DNA of 64,000 nucleotides, from positions 1,213,841 through 1,277,840 of the forward strand of contig JABTUV010000001.1 in the NCBI GenBank assembly GCA_015075175.1. The letters run 5' to 3'. Shown here one piece after another: positions 8,482 through 17,672 of this stretch; position 1 is the first letter of the stretch, and every line of letters begins with the position of its first letter. The position numbers and the translations under genes are program-made. The notes under the pieces were generated by a model that had not been told where the DNA came from, did not search any database, and saw only the letters and a list, made by a program, of their open reading frames with translations. The stretch is from a bacterium (lineage in GTDB: Bacteria; Hinthialibacterota; Hinthialibacteria; H5-UNCL2).

Positions 8482-9462
8482 TCAGCGTGGCGAAGTCGAA
8501 AATCTCGACGGTGCGCGGTGCGCACCCCTACCAGCCGTCGGCGCGGGCGTTTCGACCGCCGTTCCGGCCAGCGGCAGCTCGACCAGCGTCGCCTCTGGAT
8601 CGTCCGACCAGACCCGCAACCACGCCAGTTTCTCGCCGTCCAACGTAGGGTCAAACACGACCGCGACGAAAGCCGACTGGCCGGGCGACAAGCGGCGCGT
8701 GGCCGGCCCGGAGACAATCGCGAAATCGGCGAACAACGCCCCCGAAAGGCAGACGTTAAAGACCAGGTCGGCGACGCCCGTGTTGCTGATCACGATCACT
8801 TCCGCGGGCGTCGGACCGTCGCCGGTCCCCTGCGTACCGAAGTCGATGGCGGGCGGGGAAACCAGTAAGTGGGGCTGAGGAAAGGGCAGGTCCACGTCGC
8901 AGGAGGCCGCGTCCAGGCTGGCCCCGAACTGCCCCGCCCACTCCTCGGTGTCCTTGCCGCCGTCTTCCCAGTAGATGTAGCGCAGCCCCGGCCCGTAATC
9001 GGTGAAGCGATGGGAAATCTGCAGCCAGCCGCCGCGGGTGCGAAAGACACCCGTGTCGAAGGTGGCAAAGGCCACGTGACCGGCGTCGCGCAGCTCGACT
9101 TTCAGGTAGGCGTAATCGTTGGGATCGGGATCGGCGCCGGCGAACCACTCGGAGACGGCCACGGCGGGGGCCGCGTCCAGCGCCTCCGGCGCAAAGCCCC
9201 GCGCCACAAGGTCGATCTCCTGCGAGCGAATGCACCACTCATACGACGTGACGAAGCGCCGGCAGCCGTCGATGCCCCCGGCTCGCACGTCCCAACCGCT
9301 GCTGGGGGCGCCGGCGTGAATCGTCCAGCCGGAGAGGAACGCCCCATCGGCGCTGGGATTGACGAGCAGGCTCTCGCCCCAGGAGGCCGTCGCGGTCATT
9401 CCGAGAAAGCAAAGGGCGGTTCGCGCCCAGCTTGCGCGAACCGCCCTCGGTCTTGGATTCAT
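8482..9462 (-). CDS. Secreted protein with FBA (F-box-associated) domain and Hydin-like Ig domain
   Basis: A 326-residue product. Start ATG at 9460-9462; the upstream extension comes from a GGAG repeat. A signal peptide (ALCFLGMTATASWG) precedes an FBA-type domain at about residues 30-180: LLVNPSADGAFLSGW, then [40 protein letters not shown] and GGKDTEEWAG. This follows the FBXO2/NCCRP1 FBA pattern (NPxxxxxLxGW, AQVIDLxAEGY, VKDWYxGR, ISHTFTDYGPGVR, HGGQDxxYWxGW). Residues about 185-300 look like an ASH/SPD-2/Hydin Ig fold (IDFGTQ, ISNTGVADLVF, VVFDPT). The last codons (TAGRGAHRAP...) are read through a GTAG repeat, so the natural C-terminus is lost. Probably an extracellular glycan-binding protein; a paralogue lies next to it. 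Confidence 0.75.
   Translation of the reverse strand: MNPRPRAVRASWARTALCFLGMTATASWGESLLVNPSADGAFLSGWTIHAGAPSSGWDVRAGGIDGCRRFVTSYEWCIRSQEIDLVARGFAPEALDAAPAVAVSEWFAGADPDPNDYAYLKVELRDAGHVAFATFDTGVFRTRGGWLQISHRFTDYGPGLRYIYWEDGGKDTEEWAGQFGASLDAASCDVDLPFPQPHLLVSPPAIDFGTQGTGDGPTPAEVIVISNTGVADLVFNVCLSGALFADFAIVSGPATRRLSPGQSAFVAVVFDPTLDGEKLAWLRVWSDDPEATLVELPLAGTAVETPAPTAGRGAHRAPSRFSTSPR
8510..8531 (-). repeat. GTAG-hairpin (REP-like) inside the gene 3' end
   Basis: Minus strand GTAG, then GGGTGCGCACCGCGCACC with one extra G. It is read in frame by the FBA-domain gene and replaces its original end. Confidence 0.8.
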
Positions 9463-9478
9463 AACCTTGTCCCAATCG

Positions 9479-9501
9479 CGGCAGCACGCTGCCGCACTCC
9501 A
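9479..9501 (-). repeat. GGAG-hairpin (REP-like)
   Basis: Minus strand GGAGTGCGGCAGC, GT, GCTGCCGC: an 8-bp perfect stem after GGAG. It lies directly upstream of the FBA-domain gene start. Confidence 0.75.
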
Positions 9502-9516
9502 CATTGTTGATTGCGT

Positions 9517-12500
9517 CTACCTGGCCTTGACGGGCACGCCCACGTTGCTGCCCCAGTAGCGGGAGAAGACCAGGATGTCCATGTAATCGGTGCGGCCGTC
9601 GTCGTTGAGGTCGCACTCCTGGCCCTCGCTCATCATGGAGGAGAGAAGAGCCAGGTCTCCGGCGTCGATGGCGCCGTTGCGATTCAGGTCCAGCCGCGAG
9701 GCCTTGCGCGCCTCCGAAACCGCACCCGGGCCGGGAACGCACGGCGACACCGGCAGCGGCTCCGGCCCGGACAGCGTGAAGATCAGCATCTGTCCCGGCG
9801 AGTCGCCGTACTCGGAAACCTCGATCAGGTAGCTATGGCCCACTTCGGCATCGAAACCGGCCGTTTCCGTCTTGTTGCGCCCGAAGGCGTCCACGCACGC
9901 CACAAGTCCGGCGAAGTCGCCGCAACAGGCGTCCTTCCAGACTGAAATCACCGTGTCATAACCGGCCGCCGAGAGATTGACGCGGCCCGCCGCGCTGGGC
10001 GTGTACATGTACCAGACCGTCCTGCTGTTGGCGACGCCGCCGCCGAAACTGCACGGTTGGACTGGATCATCCGGCGAGGAGGTAGCCGCACCCGTGGTCA
10101 GTACGTCCACGAAGTTGCGGCTGTTGACGACCTTGGCGTTGACGCACAGATCGTTGGGCGGCGGGGTAGCCGCCGGCGTCACGCTGGGCGTGGCGTTGGG
10201 ATCGGGCGTCGGAGTACTGGTCGGCGTGGGCGACGGCGCGCACACCGCCGCGACCGTCGCCGCCGGCCCCGACAGGCTGAAGGTCAGGCTCTGGCCCAGC
10301 GAAGTACCGTACTCGGCCACTTCGATCAGGTAGTGATGCCCGGCGAGCACCTTGAAGCCCACCGTCTCCGCCTTGTTGTGGCCGAAGGCGTCCACGCAGG
10401 CGACCAGGTTGGCGAAGTTCCCGCAGCAGGCGTCCAGCCAGACGGAAATGACCGTGTCGTAGCCCGCCGCGGTGATCTGGACGTTGCCGTCCGTCTGCGG
10501 CGTGTAGACGTACCAGAGGGTCTTCGCTGGCGTCACCGCCGCCGAAGGTGCACGGCTGGACGGATCGTCCGGGAAGAGGTCGCCAGGCGGTCAGGACGAA
10601 GTCAGGTAGTTGCCGCTGGTGACGATGCGCGCGTTGATGCAGAGATCATGCGAGGGCGGCGTGGGCACGACCGACGGGGTGGCCGTCGCCTGGCCCGTGG
10701 GCGTGGTCGTGGGAGTGGGCGTGGGGGCGCAAATCGGCGCCGCGATCGCCGCCGGACCCGTCAGCGTGAAGTACAGCGATTGGCCCGGCGCATTGCCGTA
10801 CTCGGCGATCTCGATCACGTAATGATGCCCCGCATGGACCGAGAAGGACACCGCCTCCGGCTGGTTCTGCCCAAAAGCGTCCACGCACGCGACCAGTTGA
10901 TTAAAGCTGCCCTGGCAGGCGTCCAGCCAGACCGAGATCACCGTGTCGTAACCCACGGCGGTCACCACGACCAGTCCATCGGTCGCCGGCGTGTAGACGT
11001 ACCACAGCGTCTTGCTGTTGGGATAGCCGCCGCCGAAGGTGCAGGGCTGAACCGGATCGTCCGGCGAGGACGTGGCCAGCTGAGTCTGAACGTAGTCCAG
11101 GTAATTGCCGCTCGTAATGATGCGCGCATTCTGCGAGAGGTCGTGGGGCGGCTGAGTCGGTATCGGCGTCGGGGTCGCCGTGGGCGTAAACGTGCGCGTG
11201 GGCGTGGGCGTCCGCGTCGGCGTGGGAGTCCGGGTGAACGTCACCGTCGGCGTGTCGGTCGGTACCGGCGTGTCGGTGGGCGTATTCGTCACCGTCGGCG
11301 TGTGAGTATGGGTCGGCGGCAGCGTGTTCGTCGCCGTCGGGGTGGGCGTACGCGTCGGACTGGGAGTCGGCGTGTTCGTCACCGTAGGGGTCGGGGTCGG
11401 CGTCCCCGTGGGCGTCGCCGTCTCCGAGGGAACCTTGGTCGGCGTGTCCGTCGGCGTGGGGGTGAACGTGTTCGTCGGTGTCGGGGTGGGGGTGTCGGTG
11501 GCCGTATCCGTCGCCGTGGGCGTCGGCGTGGGCGTGTCGGTGGGAGTATCCGTCGCCGTGTCCGTGGGCGTGGGAGTCGGCGTATCGGTAAAGGTGTTGG
11601 TCGGCGTCGGCGTATCGGTAAAGGTGGGGGTGGGCGTGGCCGAGCCGGTCGGCGTGGGGGTCCAATCCTCGCCGTTGCCGATCAACGCCACCGCCGTGGT
11701 CGCCTCGCTGGCGTCATTGCTCCAGATGAGCAGCGTCGCCAGCTTGGGGCCCGGCGAGGTGGGATCAAACGCCACGTCGATGGTGCGGCTCTGCCCGGCG
11801 CCGATGTCGGCTATCGACGGCGCCCCGGTAATCACGTAGTCCACCGGGCTGGCGCCCCCCAGGCAGTAGTTGTACTGCAAGGGGTACGTGCCCGTATTGG
11901 TGACCACCACCGGCATGGAGGCCGTCGGTCCGTTGTAGGTCAGTTGGGTCCCGAAATCGAGCACCAGCGGGTCCACTTCGATCTCGGGCACGTCCGGCGG
12001 ATCGACCGCCAGGCGCACGAAGGCGGCATCCATGATGGCGCCCCAGTGCCCCGCCCAGTACTCCGCGTCGTCGCCGCCGTCCTCGATGTAAATGTACCGT
12101 AATCCGGGGCCGTAACCGCTGAAGGTGTGCTGCGCCAACTGCCAGGCGTTGGTCGCCGTCACGTCCACGCTGAAGGCATCAATCGTGTTGAAGGTGGCGT
12201 CGCGCAACTCGACGGAGAAGTAAAAGCGGTCGCTGTAATTTGGCCAGGTACCGATATACCATTCACCCACGGTTACGTTGGGCGCTGCGTCCAGTTGCGC
12301 CTCGGAATAGCCACGCGCCAATAGGTCGATCTGCTGGCTGCGCAACGAGAAGTCGTACGACGTGATGAACATCTTGCAGGCGTCGATGCCGCCGTTTTGC
12401 ACCGCAAACCCGTCGCCGCCGGAAATGACGATGCTCCAACCCGACAGGTCGCCGGTTTCCGCGCTGGGGTTGAGGAGGAGATTCTGCTGCGCCAGCGCCG

Positions 12501-12546
12501 GGGAGAGGGCCACGAGGATGCCGACAACGAGAGCCGAACCTTTCAC
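9517..12546 (-). CDS. Large secreted FBA-Hydin protein with TP-linker, three repeated modules and dockerin (frameshifted)
   Basis: The gene reads as 12546-10591 and 10536-9517 with a frame break between. Order: signal peptide ([20 protein letters not shown]); FBA domain at about residues 20-175 ([54 protein letters not shown]); ASH/Hydin-like Ig domain at about 180-295; a Thr-Pro linker of roughly 170 residues encoded by low-complexity GTCGGCGTG repeats (11150-11660); then three copies of a module of about 125 residues with [25 protein letters not shown] and LIEVxEYG motifs; and a dockerin ([36 protein letters not shown]). In the second module (about 10537-10605) at least three single-base losses relative to the other copies break the frame. 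Likely a cell-surface or secreted carbohydrate-binding protein. Confidence 0.75.
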
Positions 12547-12980
12547 GGTAGTTGTCCTCCGGGAGAAGTGATTCGTCTATTATCTTACCGCAGTCTCAAG
12601 TCTGCCGCCGAGTCCGCATCCCGCCCCGAGGCGGTATGCGGGCGCGGAATCCGCCTTCTTCTCCACTCACGGAGTACAAACTTCAGTTTGCAGACAGGCT
12701 GAAGTCTGTACGCCAAGAGACAGGCTGAAGCCTGTACTCCGGTTGGTGGATCCGCCACGTTCGCTCGATCAAAAAACCAGGTCAAGCGAAGTCTAAACCG
12801 AAATGACGTAAAATCAAAAGAAAAAAGCAGGGGGAGCGGACTTTTTGGCGCCGTAGCGGCGACCTGCGGTCGCCGGTCAGGGCGACAGCTTGTCGCCCGC
12901 GCGGCAGCAGTGTCGGCAAGATGCCGACACGACCGGCGACTAAAAGTCGCCGCTACGGGCAGAGTCGCCGCTGCGGAGGC
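12547..12980. repeat. Intergenic repeat cluster (GGAG and GTAG hairpins)
   Basis: No gene seen. 12669-12742 holds GGAGTACAAACTTCAGTTTG and inverted ACAGGCTTGAAGCCTGT-like copies (GGAG family). 12853-12956 is bounded by GTAG on one strand (GTAGCGGCGACC, TGC, GGTCGCCG) and by GTAG on the other (GTAGCGGCGACTTTTAGTC, GCCG), with two further hairpins inside (GGCGACAGCTTGTCGCC and TGTCGGCAAGATGCCGACA). Confidence 0.8.
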
Positions 12981-14888
12981 TCAGCCGTTCTTGCCCGCGA
13001 ACTGCAACTGGAACATCTCGGCGTAGAAGCCGCCGCGGGCCAGCAGTTCGGCGTGGCTGCCCGTTTCCACCACGCAACCGTGATCAAGCACGAGTATTCG
13101 GTCGGCGTCCAGGATGGTCGAGAGGCGATGGGCGACCACGAAGGTGGTGCGGCCGGCCATGGAGTCGGCTAACGCCGCCTGCACCAAGAGCTCGGATTCG
13201 GTGTCCAGGCTGGAGGTGGCCTCGTCCAGGAGCAGGATGGGGGGATTGTTGTAGAGGGCGCGCGCCAGGGTGAGACGCTGCCGCTGCCCCCCGGAGAGCG
13301 CGCAGCCCCGCTCGCCGACCAGCGACTTCTCCTTCTCGGGAAGGGCGTTCACGAACTCCCAGCAGTGGCCGATGGTCAAGGCCCGCTCCAGCGCCGCCCG
13401 GTCGTAGGGACGCCCGAAGACCACGTTTTCCTCAATCGTCTCGTGGAACAGAAACGGCTCCTGCGGGACCAACCCCAGGAGGTTTCGCAGCGAGACCAGC
13501 GACGCGCGCCGGATATCCACGCCGTCAAAGGTAATCGAGCCTGCGGTGGGATCGTACAAGCGGCACAAGAGGTTGATGAGGGTGGTCTTGCCGGCGCCGC
13601 TGGGGCCGACGATGGCGATGCGCTCGCCCGCCTGCACTTGGAAGGAAACGTCCGTCAACGCGTTCTCCCCGCTCGGGCCGTAGGCGAAACTGACGTTGCG
13701 GAACTCGATCAGCCGCGGCGGGGACAGTTCCACCGGGTTCTCCGCCTCCTCAGGCTCCCTGGCCTCGTCGAGAACCTGGAAGACGCGCTCTGCTCCCGCC
13801 AGCGCCTCCAGCATCTTGTACTGCATGTTGGTCAGGTCCTTCAGAGGTCCGCGCACGCCCAGAAGCAGGACGAAGAAGGCGATAATGGCCCCCTTGGTGA
13901 GGTCGAAATCGTGAAAACTGAAGACCAGCACCCCCGCGATGATGGTTCCGTACAGGATGGTGTCGTTGATGGGGTTGGTCAGCGACTTGACCCGGATGCG
14001 CCGCACCATGATGTCGAAGAACTTCATCGTCTCGTAGTCGAACTGGCGGAACTTGTAAGCGTAGCGATTGAAGGCCTTGATCAGCCTCATGCCGGACAGC
14101 GACTCGACCAGGAAGGAGGTGATTTCGGCGTTCTGGGCGCGTTGGATGCGCGACAGCCGCTTGACCGCCCGGGCTACCGGGATGATCGTCACCGCGATGA
14201 TGGGCGCCAGGATCAAGACGAACAGCGTCAGCTTCCAGCTGAGATAGAACATGGCCGACAGGGCGAAGAGGATCTCCATCGGCTTGGTCAGGACTTCCTC
14301 GAAGAGGATGTCCACGCTTTGCTTGAGCAGGTTGATATCCGCGGTAATCCGGGCCAGGAGGTCGCCGGAGCGGTTCTTGTCGAAGTAGCGCATGGGCAGG
14401 GCCAGGATGTGGTTGTAGACGCGCAACCGTACCTGTCGGATCACGTTGAGTCCCACCCACTTGGAATAGACGCTCTGGAAGTATTGGAGCAGATTGCGGC
14501 CGAGCGTCAGCGCGCCGAAGACGACCAGCCAGAACTCGACGGGAAAGCGATGCTTCGTCTTATGGGGGAGGGTTTCGGAATCCGGTGCGGGTTCTCCGTA
14601 GAGCGCCAGGGCCTCGGAGAATCCCTCGCCGATCCGTTCCCAGGAGAGGCTCTGGCCCGGCTCGAACTGGTCGATGAGGGGCTTGTAGATCAGTTTGCGG
14701 CCGGCATTGGAGGCCTCGACCACGATGATGGCGGAGACCACTGCGATCCAGAGCCAGAGATAGGGCCGGATGCGCCGCAGGAGGCGGAAGTAGAGGCGCG
14801 TGAAGTCCTTGTCCCGGAAGAACAGGAACGAGTCGAAGCGTTTCTTGAACCGTCTCTTGCGTGCAGGGGAGTCGCTTTCCAAGCTCAT
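12981..14888 (-). CDS. MsbA-type ABC transporter, fused membrane and ATPase domains
   Basis: A 635-residue half-transporter. An N-terminal cytoplasmic segment is followed by a six-helix ABC transmembrane domain (about residues 35-350) and a nucleotide-binding domain: Walker A GPSGAGKTT at about 430, Q-loop VPQEPFLF, signature LSGGQRQRL at about 530 and Walker B ILLLDEATSSLD, then H-loop VVAHRLSTI. This is the arrangement of lipid flippases (MsbA) and multidrug exporters; it should work as a homodimer in the inner membrane. ATG at 14886-14888 has GGAG six bases upstream; a second ATG at 14903 lacks a site. It is monocistronic between repeat-rich gaps. The substrate cannot be read from the sequence. 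Confidence 0.9.
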   Translation of the reverse strand: MSLESDSPARKRRFKKRFDSFLFFRDKDFTRLYFRLLRRIRPYLWLWIAVVSAIIVVEASNAGRKLIYKPLIDQFEPGQSLSWERIGEGFSEALALYGEPAPDSETLPHKTKHRFPVEFWLVVFGALTLGRNLLQYFQSVYSKWVGLNVIRQVRLRVYNHILALPMRYFDKNRSGDLLARITADINLLKQSVDILFEEVLTKPMEILFALSAMFYLSWKLTLFVLILAPIIAVTIIPVARAVKRLSRIQRAQNAEITSFLVESLSGMRLIKAFNRYAYKFRQFDYETMKFFDIMVRRIRVKSLTNPINDTILYGTIIAGVLVFSFHDFDLTKGAIIAFFVLLLGVRGPLKDLTNMQYKMLEALAGAERVFQVLDEAREPEEAENPVELSPPRLIEFRNVSFAYGPSGENALTDVSFQVQAGERIAIVGPSGAGKTTLINLLCRLYDPTAGSITFDGVDIRRASLVSLRNLLGLVPQEPFLFHETIEENVVFGRPYDRAALERALTIGHCWEFVNALPEKEKSLVGERGCALSGGQRQRLTLARALYNNPPILLLDEATSSLDTESELLVQAALADSMAGRTTFVVAHRLSTILDADRILVLDHGCVVETGSHAELLARGGFYAEMFQLQFAGKNG

Positions 14889-14972
14889 CCACAACTCCGG
14901 CATCCCGGCGGGCCGCCCGCCGCTCTGACGGGGAATTTAACACAAACGGGGGCGGGGAACCAGCGGCAATGT

Positions 14973-15256
14973 GGAGTGCGGCCGCTTGCTGCCGCGCGCA
15001 GCGCGCTGCGCAACTACGGGCGCGCACCGCGCATGATCCCTCCCAGCCCCCCCTTGTTAAGGGGGGAGCCGATGGCCGCATCAAGTTAGTCTTCAGCATC
15101 CAAGCCGGGCTTCGACACGCGGCTCCGCCGCTGCTCAGCCCTGTCGGCTCTAGTTATTGTCGCTGCTCAGCCCTGTCGGTTCTGGTTATTGTCGCTGCTC
15201 AGCCTTGTCGGTTCTGATTGTCTGGCTTGTCATTTCGAGCGCAGCGAGAAATCTCG
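14973..15256. repeat. Intergenic repeat cluster upstream of the ABC transporter
   Basis: 14973-14995 is a GGAG hairpin (GGAGTGCGGC...GCCGC), 14996-15017 the inverted GTAG type (CGCAGCGCGCTGCG then CAACTAC), 15040-15075 a CCCCCCTTGTTAAGGGGGG palindrome also present at 23783-23804, 15130-15215 three copies of a 32-base unit containing GCTGCTCAGCCCTGTCGG, and 15229-15254 a variant of the TCATTTCGACCGCAGG repeat (TCATTTCGAGCGCAGCGAG). Confidence 0.75.
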
Positions 15257-16797
15257 CGGCGGGCGGCGATGGCGCGTTGCCTGTTCGTAGGCGTAGGCCA
15301 AGCGGACGAGCCGTCCCTCGTCAAAGGGACGGCCCAGGAATTGCAGCCCGGCGGGCAGGCGCTCGTAAGTGTACCCCATCGGGACCGTCAACGCGGGCAG
15401 CCCCGTTAGCGGCGAGAGGACCTGGTTGTTGTCGCCGTGGGGACTTTCCAGATCACCAACCAGGCGCGGCGCGTTGCTCCAGGTGGGATAGACCAGCGCA
15501 TCCAGGGCCTGCGCGTCCATCGCGGCGACGATGGCGTCGCGGAAGGACTCGCGCGCCGGATCGCCCGCCACGCCGGTCGGGGCGGGCGCTTCATCGCGCG
15601 CGGGCGGGGGAACCTCCAGCTCCCGCCGCAGCCGCGACTCGAGCGCGGGGTGGTATTTCCCCGATGCGACGATCTCGGCCAGAGTCCGGTACGGCACTCG
15701 TTCCCCGCGCGTCGCCAGATAGCGGTTGAGATAGTATTGAAAGCTCCGATAGCCGCGCCGCGCGCGCAGGCCATCCATCGTCGCCTCAGCGGACAGTCGC
15801 AGGGATCGACGATGGTCGCGCCAACCGCCGCAGGTCCGTAATGGCCTGCTCCATCAATCAACTTGATCTGCGCATCCGTCGTCTGCGTCTCGAAGATGGG
15901 GCGCAACACGCCGATGCGTGCTCCGGACAGGCCGTTATCGTCGAGAAAAGCCGTGTAGCTCTTGGGAATCTTTCCCACGCACGCGGCGGTTACAGGATCG
16001 GCGGGATCATAACCGGCCATTGTATCGAGAAGGCGGGCGGCGTCCTCGACCGTGCGCGCCATGGGGCCGGCCACGTCGAAATCGAGATAGAGCGGGATGA
16101 TCCCGTCGCGGCTGGTCAGCCCGAGGGTGGGACGGATGCCGACCAGCGCGCAATGCGACGACGGCCCGCGAATCGAGTTGCCGGTGTCGGTCCCGATTCC
16201 GGCCAGGCCGAAGTTGGCGGCGACCGCCGCCGCCGTCCCACCCGAGGAACCCGCCGGCACGCGCGACAGGTCGTAGGGATTGCGCGTCACCCCCGCAATC
16301 GAACTCTCCGTCTTGTAGGGACTGAAGGCCCACTCGTCCATGTTCGACTTGGCGAGCAGAATCGCGCCCGCCTGGCGCAGTTTTTTCACCACCGAGGCAT
16401 CGTCGAGAGGAAAGGTGTCTTTCAATGCAATCGAGCCGCCCGTCGTCGGCATGTCCGCGGTGTCAAGATTGTCCTTGATGATCAAGGGGATGCCGTGCAG
16501 CGGCCGCAATTTTCCCGTGCTGCGATACTCGCGGTCGAGCCGGTCGGCTTCCTCCCGCGCGCGCGGATTGACCATGATGATGGCGTTGAGGTCGGTACTT
16601 TGGTCGTACTGCGCGATGCGTCGGAGATAGTCTTCCACCAGTTGGCGACTGGTGAGCCGCCCTTGCCGCATGGCGGCGTGGATTTCGGCGATGGTGGCTT
16701 CCTCGATCTGAAAGGCGGTCGGTCTGTTCACGGCCATGCGACACCCGGCGAGAGCCAGCGTTGAGAAGAGTGCCATTGCGGCGACGCCGGTGCGCAT
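15230..16797 (-). CDS. Amidase-signature lipoprotein (GatA/AmiE-like), frameshifted
   Basis: The N-terminal frame starts at 16797 with a lipoprotein signal ([10 protein letters not shown]). Amidase-signature catalytic residues are present: Lys in PLIIKDNLD, the cis-Ser in [12 protein letters not shown], and the nucleophile Ser in [12 protein letters not shown], where the usual GGS is NS. After base 15870 the frame changes at least twice (pieces [16 protein letters not shown] and [15 protein letters not shown] lie in different frames) and the C-terminal half continues to 15230 ([31 protein letters not shown]). The final residues RDFSLRSK and the stop come from the dispersed TCATTTCGAG repeat. 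It starts nine bases after sucD. Amidases hydrolyse carboxamides; the substrate is unknown. Decay or consensus errors could explain the breaks. Confidence 0.75.
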
Positions 16798-16805
16798 GGG
16801 GACGG

Positions 16806-17672
16806 CTAGAGGAGCGACTGCATGGCCTTGCCGATGTCGGCGGGGCTGTCGGCGACGGCGATGCCGGCCGCGCGCAGCGCGGCGATCTTCTCGCCTGCCG
16901 TTCCCTTGCCGCCGGCGATGATGGCCCCGGCGTGGCCCATGCGCCGGCCCGGCGGCGCGGTGCGTCCCGCGATGAAGGCCGCGACCGGCTTCCGCATGTT
17001 GGCCGCGATCCAGGCGGCCGCCTCCTCCTCCGCGCTGCCGCCGATCTCCCCGATGAGTACCACGCCGTCGGTCTCGGGATCGTCTTTGAAGAGCTTCAAA
17101 AGATCAATGAACGAACTGCCCACGATGGGATCGCCGCCGATGCCGATGCAGGTGGATTGGCCCAGTCCCAGCTTGGTGAGCTGCCAGACGGCTTCATAAG
17201 TGAGCGTGCCGCTGCGGGAAATGACGCCGATGCACCCCTCCTTGTGCACGAAGCCGGGCATGATGCCCATCTTGCACTTGCCGGGCGAGATGACGCCTGG
17301 GCAGTTGGGGCCGATCATGCGAACGGGCCGCCCGCGCAACGCCAACTTGACGCGCATCATGTCCAGCGTGGGAATGCCCTCGCTGATGCAGACGATCACG
17401 GACACTCCCGCGTCGGCCGCCTCCAGGATGGCGTCGGCGGCGAACGCGGGGGGGACAAATATCAGCGAGGCGTTGGCGCCCGCTTTGTCTACGGCCTCGC
17501 GCACCGTGTCAAACACCGGCACGCCCAAATGCACGGCGCCGCCCTTTCCCGGCGTTACCCCCGCTACGACTTTGCTGCCGTAGGCGATGCACTGCTCGGC
17601 GTGGAAGGTCCCCTCCTTGCCGGTGATGCCTTGCACGACGATGCGCGTATTCCGATCGACAAGTATGCTCAT
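16806..17672 (-). CDS. sucD: Succinyl-CoA synthetase, alpha subunit
   Basis: A 288-residue protein, the normal family length. The CoA-binding Rossmann domain opens with [19 protein letters not shown] and [30 protein letters not shown] and [15 protein letters not shown] are strongly conserved; [17 protein letters not shown] near residue 246 contains the histidine that is phosphorylated. With the beta subunit it converts succinyl-CoA plus ADP or GDP to succinate, CoA and a nucleoside triphosphate in the TCA cycle. Its partner sucC lies upstream on the same strand, but 325 bases away with repeats between, rather than in the usual tight arrangement. Confidence 0.96.
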   Translation of the reverse strand: MSILVDRNTRIVVQGITGKEGTFHAEQCIAYGSKVVAGVTPGKGGAVHLGVPVFDTVREAVDKAGANASLIFVPPAFAADAILEAADAGVSVIVCISEGIPTLDMMRVKLALRGRPVRMIGPNCPGVISPGKCKMGIMPGFVHKEGCIGVISRSGTLTYEAVWQLTKLGLGQSTCIGIGGDPIVGSSFIDLLKLFKDDPETDGVVLIGEIGGSAEEEAAAWIAANMRKPVAAFIAGRTAPPGRRMGHAGAIIAGGKGTAGEKIAALRAAGIAVADSPADIGKAMQSLL